Assembly (NCBI GenBank): GCA_004794655.1
Contig: SMMW01000020.1
Coordinates: forward strand, 434,001 to 498,000
DNA: 64,000 bases
Direction: 5' to 3'
DNA from: Marisa cornuarietis
Taxonomy: Eukaryota > Mollusca > Gastropoda > Architaenioglossa > Ampullariidae
Part shown: positions 57,906 through 64,000 of the stretch, piece after piece
Numbering within the stretch: position 1 is the stretch's first letter
Layout: the number at the start of each line of letters is the position of its first letter
Program-made: the position numbers and the translations under genes
Notes under the pieces: generated by a model
What the model was told of the DNA's origin: nothing
Seen by the model: the letters and a program-made list of their open reading frames with translations, nothing else
The model's database searches: none

Positions 57906-60038
57906 CAGTGGCGTAGGAAGATGTTCAGCGTTGGGGGGGGGGGCAAAACTCCCTGCGTACAGTGAACGGCGTTCGCACTCGCACATTGCGTGAAAAAGGA
58001 TCGGGAGGGGGGGTACGTGTACGCATGCACGTACACAATGGTAGCATCACAACACACGCTGCTTTAGTCTTAAGGCAAAGCAGCATTAAACATGAAAAAA
58101 CAAATTGAACCATGACTCCCCCGGCTAACACAATCACAAGAAATGCGATAAACGTTATAATAATTATTATTAACATATTAATCAAGGTTTGCAAGTCAGT
58201 GTACCAAAAACTGCATCTTCTGTGATTTCTATGGCCATCTACCAAAACACAGACACATATATACAGACCAAACAGTATAACAGATAACTTTATGTTGAGT
58301 ATAATACAACAATTACATAATCTTAATAAGGAATACGAATAAGTAAAAAAAAAACTGATAGGAGAGATATTATGCAACACACAAAGAGGGATAGTGTTGT
58401 GTGCGAATAATCTGGCCCGCATGGCTACAATAAATTGAGATTTTACTTAACTAAATGGCGCCGCCTTCACATGGGACACTGACAGATGTCTCCAGCTGCT
58501 CCCTGAATGGTCAAAGGGGAAGGTGAACTCACAGTAAATGTAAATCACGGATTACCTCCACAGCGAATGTCCCAACGTTATGTCTACAATAAAATTCCCA
58601 CATACAGTATATAGAATGTAATGTATGTTACCAGCCACAGTCGTTGATGATAAAAGAGCGCCTTGTGTTGTTTTACTGATGCACTTTCCGCTGAGTCGTC
58701 GATAGCAATCATTAAGTCTCTCTCTAAAGAAAAGTATGACGAGACCCTCTTGAAGATCTTCATTCAGATTTGAGCAACTCACAAAATACCAATATAGGGA
58801 CTCTGAGAGTCTCTGCCTTTTTAGTTGTAGTCAAAGCCGCCAATTCGCACTTAACCGTTGGTGTCTAGTCAGATAGAGGGACGTCCTCGTGCTTTACTAG
58901 CTTTTCACAAAGTGTGGGTTTCCTGTGTGGTTGGCAAGACTGGGGTATTGGTATGCAACTAATTCGTTACTGGCTTCTCTGTTCACGATGGCCAGTGTGG
59001 CCCCTTTAGCTACCGGGTTGTAAGCGATAGCAGATAATTTTAGGGTCTTAGAAAGGAAACGTGGCGGCAGGGAGTGGGTGGGGGATGTTTTATGCTGGTC
59101 AAATGACGCAGTCAAAGAAAAGTGGTAGCATTATGGGGGAGGGGGTCGGAAGACCACACTCGATGTACCAATGTACTGTCCGGTTGGTCTTTCTTCGTTC
59201 AGGTATCAACACAGCCTGCAATTAGCATGGCAAACAATACCAAGGGACTGTCCCTGATCTGATGTCGGAGGTGAAAGAGGTATTAGAGCCTCCACTTACC
59301 TCAAGGCCAACTTTTGTGAGGGTGATGACCGTCTCCTCTCTCTACCTTCCCCTACCTTTTATGGTCACTGATACAGAAACAGGGAGCGTGCGCGTCTTTG
59401 CGTTTGGATTAAGTTCTAGTAACCATTAAGCTATCTACTCCCCTTAATACTAAACACGTATCTTAATGATCTCAAAAGTATATATTGTGCATAAATGTAT
59501 TTTAAATACGTTCATATACTTACAGTAAACTATAATAAACTCTAATCCTTGTCTTTGATGCCTCTAAAAAAATATGTAGTTGCCAATTTGTATTGTTTTA
59601 CAACTCTGTGGGTGCGTGTGTGTGTGGGGGGGGGGAGAGGTTGGGATACTGTTTCTTGTGAACTGGTGATGGGAGTAACGTTGATAGCTGAGATGATTAA
59701 AGGGCACCTGTTCCCAGGATGACCAGAGCACAGGCGAGGACAGCAAGGAAAGGTGACAGACCGCCGTGATTTATGAGCACCTCCCTGGCGGGTCACTCAG
59801 CCAAAGCCAGGGAGACATTTACCTGTAGGTCCCCCATTCCGCATTCTCAGCAGCGGCAGTTATGATTCCAGTTATCACCCTTGACTCTTTCTTCTTTATT
59901 TTTTTTCTTCTTTACTTATTTTGCTCTTTGTGAGGAATTATACGTCTCAAATACTGGGGGGGGGGGCAAACAGATATTCCTGACCCCCCCCCCTGTATTT
60001 TCCTTGAAGGGGCTGCCCTCCTGGTTCCTACGCCACTG
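57906..60038. mobile_element. hAT-type non-autonomous element (2.13 kb) with 8-bp target-site duplication
   Basis: It begins CAGTGGCGTAGGAA and ends TTCCTACGCCACTG, a 14-bp perfect inverted repeat of hAT type. Flanks are AGTGAAGG (57898-57905) and AGTCAAGG (60039-60046), 7 of 8 matching. G/C homopolymers lie just inside both ends. The interior contains a degenerate SINE-like stretch (about 59265-59445) and no transposase; the 165-codon minus-strand frame at 57925-58422 has no family features. Confidence 0.9.
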
Positions 60039-60046
60039 AGTCAAGG

Positions 60047-61380
60047 AATTAGTTGGGGATCGAGAAGACGGTGAACGAAGATATCCTTGACCAGGAGTAT
60101 TGGAGTATTTTGTCCGGAGACTTTGTGCATCTCGTTACCCCGGAGTATTGGAGCATAGGTCTTGAGCGTGCTGTGCCTTTCGTCGACCTGTGAGTATCGG
60201 AGTACATAGCATACAGAAGTGCTGCGTGTAATCAGTGGGAGCGGAGAAGACGAGCGACGGAGATATTGTCGTCATAAAAGCTGTGTGCCTCGTCAACCCC
60301 AGGAACAGAGTACACCATCGACAGAAGTGTTTTGAGCATTTGTCAACCCTGGTAGACGAGTGTAGGAGTGTAGTGTCTTGAGAAAGCTGTGTGCCTCGTC
60401 AATCGGAGTATGGGAGTGGGACAGTCAGTGAGCTACGTGTAGCGCCGACAACTTATGAAAAGACTCGCATAAAGGGAGATAATTCTACGAGAGTGTATCG
60501 TATCAAGGGAGATAATTCTAGATCGTATCAAGGGAGATAATTCTAGGAGAGTGTGAATTCTTACCGGACGTTGATAGTAAGTGTGTTTTGGTCATTTTTG
60601 GTTTAAATAAGAATATCGTCTCGGGACTTTTGTGTATCCCATTCTGATTACCTGTTGGAGAACTGTTTTTTTTGTTTGAACATTGGAAGCTGGTTTGACT
60701 AGTAGAAGACGATTGATTGGAAGGTCGAGAGATATCAACGTTATTGAACTGATAGCCCTATTCATGCTTGATTGTTGTCATATATTGATTAGAGTAGATT
60801 GTTAGCGAAAGGGCTTACTTAAACTGTAGTTAGCTGTTCGATATGTGGATGTGAAATTGTTGAAATTGCTTGAGAGATGGACTAGTATTTGAAATTGGTG
60901 AAGTCTTGCTGCTACCCTATAAACACAAGTTTGAACACCCCCCCCCCCCGAAATTACACAAAACTAGTCGCCCATGTGCAGACCTTTATACTCTGTTGTG
61001 TGAAAGAACATGAGGAACGCCGTGCTGGTCAGTGTGGTGTATGTGTACTGTCTGCGGGTAGCGTTGTTCCTAACAGTCTTACCTGCTCTTGTACGATTTA
61101 GGCCTACGTTGTCTGAAGTCTGTAACAGTAAGCGTCTTTATTTTGTTCTAGCTTCCATCCTCTATCGTTTCTCTCATTCAACCGTCCCTTACTATATCAT
61201 ACATTCTACGCCATACTCACTACATCATACATCCTACGTCATACCCCCCCCCCCCTGATGTCAATCTCCTTGCGCTCAGCTTAACTCTACCCTTGACCTA
61301 CTACTGCTACATCTTTCTTCTTATCAACAACATTAATACAACGTAACATCAGTAATTATAATCAACAAACAATAATTCAA
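60047..61380. other. Possible LTR or untranslated part of the gypsy relic
   Basis: Non-coding. It contains a short tandem repeat AAGGGAGATAATTCTA three times (60471-60545) and a 13-C run at about 61243. If the integrase relic to the right lies in its original element, this would be its 3' end, and the C-run would be the polypurine tract of the minus strand. LTR ends were not confirmed. Confidence 0.35.
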
Positions 61381-61401
61381 TGTCAAATGCAAAGTGTTCT
61401 G

Positions 61402-62507
61402 TCAAGATTGCAATGTATTTGGAAATCGCACTGGAGGTCGGCTTTGCCTGCCATAGCGTGTGGTGACCACCTGCTGGGCCTGACTGTCAGGTGCAGGGTC
61501 AGATGTTGCTTCAGCGCTGGTTGCATCTAAGGCCACAGACAGGTCGACGCTGGCAGTGGGCTCTTCTGTCGTTGATAGCTCCTGTGCTGGCTCCTTAGTC
61601 TTCTTTAGCATGACCCTGTTTCTGCGATATGTAGCACCATCTTCAGTTCTGACAATGTAGGAACGTGGTTCTGGAGTTGCAGAGACTACGGTGGCTGGCT
61701 TTCAGGTGCAGGTGCTGTTCTTGTCCTTCTGCATGTGGACAATGTCTCCAGGCTGAAGAGGGGGAAGTGGCTGTGACAAGTCCATCTTGTTGTAATCCTT
61801 GACTTGATGCTCTCGCTGCTTTTTTGCTGCCTGTTGAAACTGCTGCCGGTTTAGAATGCTTGGTCTGAGGTATACGTCTGTGGCTGGCAGTCTGGTTCTG
61901 AGACATCTGTTCATCAGCAATTGTGCTGGTGGTGCATCATTTGGTAGGGGGATACTTCTGTATTGTAGGATGGCAATGCATGGGTCTTGGCCTGACGCCT
62001 TTGCTTTCTTCAGAATGTATTTTATGGTCTGTATGCTAGGCCATTGGACTGTGGGTGCTTGGGGCTGGAAGAAGTTTGCTGAAATCCCCACTCTTTAGAG
62101 AATTTGGCGAACTCTACACTGCTGAACTGATGTCCATTGTCTGACAGGAGCTCTCAAGGGATGCCATAACGTCAAACGGATTTCATTGCCAGGATGACAT
62201 CAACCATTAGCGTAGCTTGCAGGAGGGATACCTAAAAAAACTTGCTGTAATAATCAACAACCATGAGAAACTGTTTGCCATCATATTGGAATAGATCCGC
62301 ACCAAGCTTTTGCCATGGTAGAGATGGCGTCTCCTGTGACATTAAGGGCTCCTTTTGCTGACTGTTCTGAAACTGGTTGCAGATTGGGCATCTAATAACC
62401 AGACTGATGATTTGAGTCGTAATTCCAATCCAGAAAAAGACTTCTCTGGCCTTCGCTAGGCACTTGTTACGGCCCATGTGTCCTTGGTGCAATCTGTAGC
62501 ATATCAT
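61402..62507 (-). mobile_element. Ty3/gypsy-type integrase relic in the place of PELP1 copy B
   Basis: Starting at 62507 on the minus strand there is a zinc-binding HH-CC domain (GHMGRNKC..CPICNQF), then the beginning of the integrase core (LGADLFQYDGKQFLMVVDYYSKFF). Frame breaks and stops follow through 62232-62092, where LLSDNGHQFSS is still readable. The C-terminal part (62091-61702) reads PPAQLLMNRCLRTRLP and ends in LQPGDIVHMQKD; a 69-residue tail frame ends at 61402. The element is inactive and 5'-truncated. Confidence 0.9.
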
Positions 62508-62633
62508 GTTGCAGTGTCTTTGGAACTATCAGTTGTTCACCTTTAGACAGTAGACCTCTTTCTCGCTCAGCTCATCCTGAAAACCTTTGTATGCTCTTAT
62601 TTCTGGAGCCAAGGTAACAGCTCAATGCTTTAC

Positions 62634-62759
62634 CTGTGAGCCAAAAAGCTGATGATGAGAGATGACAGATAGGAGATTAGATACAAGCGATACACTTTGA
62701 TCCGTCTGTAAGCACAAACCTATTACACTCAGAGGGATGCAACGTCTGTAGTCAGCCAT
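62634..62759 (-). pseudogene. Orphan PELP1 exon 1 (copy B)
   Basis: A 126-nt block, the same length as PELP1 exon 1 (43561-43686). Start ATG (62759-62757), no stop in frame, and an intact CAG|GTAAAG donor at 62634/62633. The encoded 42 residues start MADYRRCIPLSVIG and include LCLQTDQS and ISHHQLFGSQ, differing from the intact gene at about ten positions. Exons 2-17 were not found in unit B; 5 kb of transposon sequence takes their place. It is therefore a remnant, although it could still be transcribed from its own promoter. Confidence 0.9.
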
Positions 62760-62815
62760 GTTGCAACCATCCATCAGTAAATTTACTGCAGGCTATGTCC
62801 CTTTACCGTATGCTG

Positions 62816-64000
62816 GCAATGCTGTGCGCTACTTGAAGCGAAAATTTATAGCTGCAGACAAAGAAGACCTTTATTTTATGAATTTATGTATATGCATGCA
62901 AATTTTTAAAACTAAGAATTGTTTTAGTTTAGAAAAGTGCAATGACCTATGGTTTGTGCATGAGTAATTTTAGGTGGCAGTCACAACACAGCACAAGTAA
63001 ATAGTAAATATAGCAATTATATATTAACAGGGCTTTTTTTAAAACAATCTCCATCACCAGAAACCACACGCATATATATATATAATACAATGTTCAATAC
63101 ATCTTTCTCTGTTGGTTTGTTAATGAAATAGCAGGAAATAACCGTAAATGCCCTGGAAATTTTGTAAGAAAAAGTTGATCTGCTGGTGTAGATAGAAACT
63201 GGTATAAGATGTGGAGGTATTGGTTGCAGTAAACTCACACTTTTCATTCTTCTGTTTCATTCAGCAGATGTACCAAGGAGCAGTTTGGATGTAAATATCA
63301 AGTGTATCACCTACGTGTATGCATAAACCTTTAAAACGAACAAAATCAACAATGTTGGAAAATCAACAATATTCTCAGGTGAGGTTTGAGGTTCATATGA
63401 TGTTAAAATACCAGACTGGTACAGAGGTATCTGTGTACATAATGAAGTCATTGATGGGTTGATGGATATTGTCTGGTGCAACCTTCTAAGAATGCTATAT
63501 TAAAGTACTTCACTCCTGGTCTTTAAGAGGACAAAAAGTGTGGACTGTTCAGTGTAAACGCCAGTCTTCAAAATGCTGTGTGATCTTTCATCTGATTATC
63601 CTACATGCCACTCATGCCAGGTTCTTAAAATAAAGCTGCTTCTTGCTGCCCAACATCTTAGTCAAAGATTTGTCAGTTTATCTTGCCGCTCTTGACTCAT
63701 TCTTCCCATACAAGTATTTATCAGTCCCAATGATTTTGAAAAAAAATAGTGCCACCATATATTTTCAGGAAGAAGAATAAACATTGATAGGTAAAGGTTA
63801 GTTTTAATGCAAGGGTTCAAAAGATTTTGTTATTTAAAGCGTGCTTTATTTTGTGGAAACTAGAAGGGTAGATAGAGTTAGAGTTAAATATTGAGGAACT
63901 GTGGTTATTGTGCTTGATTTTGTTTTGAGGAAAAAAAATAAGAATAAAAGAAGGAGCTGATAAAAATTCAAGGCAAGGAAAATTTTTTTCAGAAAGAAAA
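62816..64000. other. Intergenic, no gene seen
   Basis: AT-rich non-coding DNA upstream of the orphan PELP1 exon, with a short TA microsatellite at about 63072-63084. No homology recognised. Confidence 0.5.

Larger units (their letters stand above)
47606..62815. repeat. Segmental duplication, unit B (RNF168 copy B + PELP1 exon 1)
   Basis: Counterpart of unit A at 13845-43735. Homology is continuous from the RNF168 leader to about 57200, past the RNF168 3' flank. It is then lost across 57220-62630, where transposons replace PELP1 exons 2-17. It resumes in PELP1 exon 1 and its upstream flank (62634-62815). Confidence 0.88.

Noticed and set aside
57925..58422. 165-codon frame inside the hAT-type element
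   Set aside because: Hydrophobic low-complexity with no hAT transposase motif (no dimerisation domain or zinc finger).

Overview
This window is animal nuclear DNA: GT-AG introns, many microsatellites, and dense relics of LINE, Ty3/gypsy, DIRS, P, hAT and tRNA-SINE elements. The three protein families (a CCR4-NOT deadenylase, RNF168, PELP1) all have clear human homologues but are diverged. Together with the SINE and LINE types, this suggests an invertebrate, most likely a gastropod mollusc. The species is inference; no search was possible.

Layout. (1) 0.4-9.9 kb: a CNOT6/CNOT6L-type deadenylase gene on the minus strand, with its whole coding region in one exon (685-2331) behind a spliced 5' leader. 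It is surrounded by its own debris: a 3' fragment at about 419-645, an inverted copy of its promoter, leader exon and leader intron at about 8130-8690, and a 414-bp tandem array (8709-9857) of CNOT6 shards in both orientations. A P-element transposase relic lies at 5.1-6.2 kb. (2) 10-13.9 kb: repeats and SINEs, no gene seen. (3) 13.85-43.7 kb: unit A of a segmental duplication. It holds RNF168 copy A (plus strand, shortened) and, converging on it, a complete 17-exon PELP1 gene (minus strand, 43686 to 20987, 830 codons plus stop, every splice phase consistent). PELP1 introns are full of transposable elements. (4) 43.7-47.6 kb: repeats and a Ty3/gypsy integrase relic. (5) 47.6-62.8 kb: unit B. 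It holds RNF168 copy B (four coding exons, 936 aa) and, where PELP1 copy B should be, only its first exon (62634-62759). The rest is replaced by a gypsy relic and a 2.1-kb hAT-type element. (6) 62.8-64 kb: nothing recognised.

How the genes relate. RNF168 is a chromatin ubiquitin ligase of the DNA double-strand-break response. PELP1 is a nuclear scaffold of the rix1/5FMC complex in ribosome maturation. CNOT6 is the nuclease of the mRNA deadenylation machinery. They are neighbours, not a pathway. The notable points are structural: a compacted RNF168 paralogue, an orphan PELP1 exon, and a CNOT6 shard array lying next to a duplicated CNOT6 promoter.
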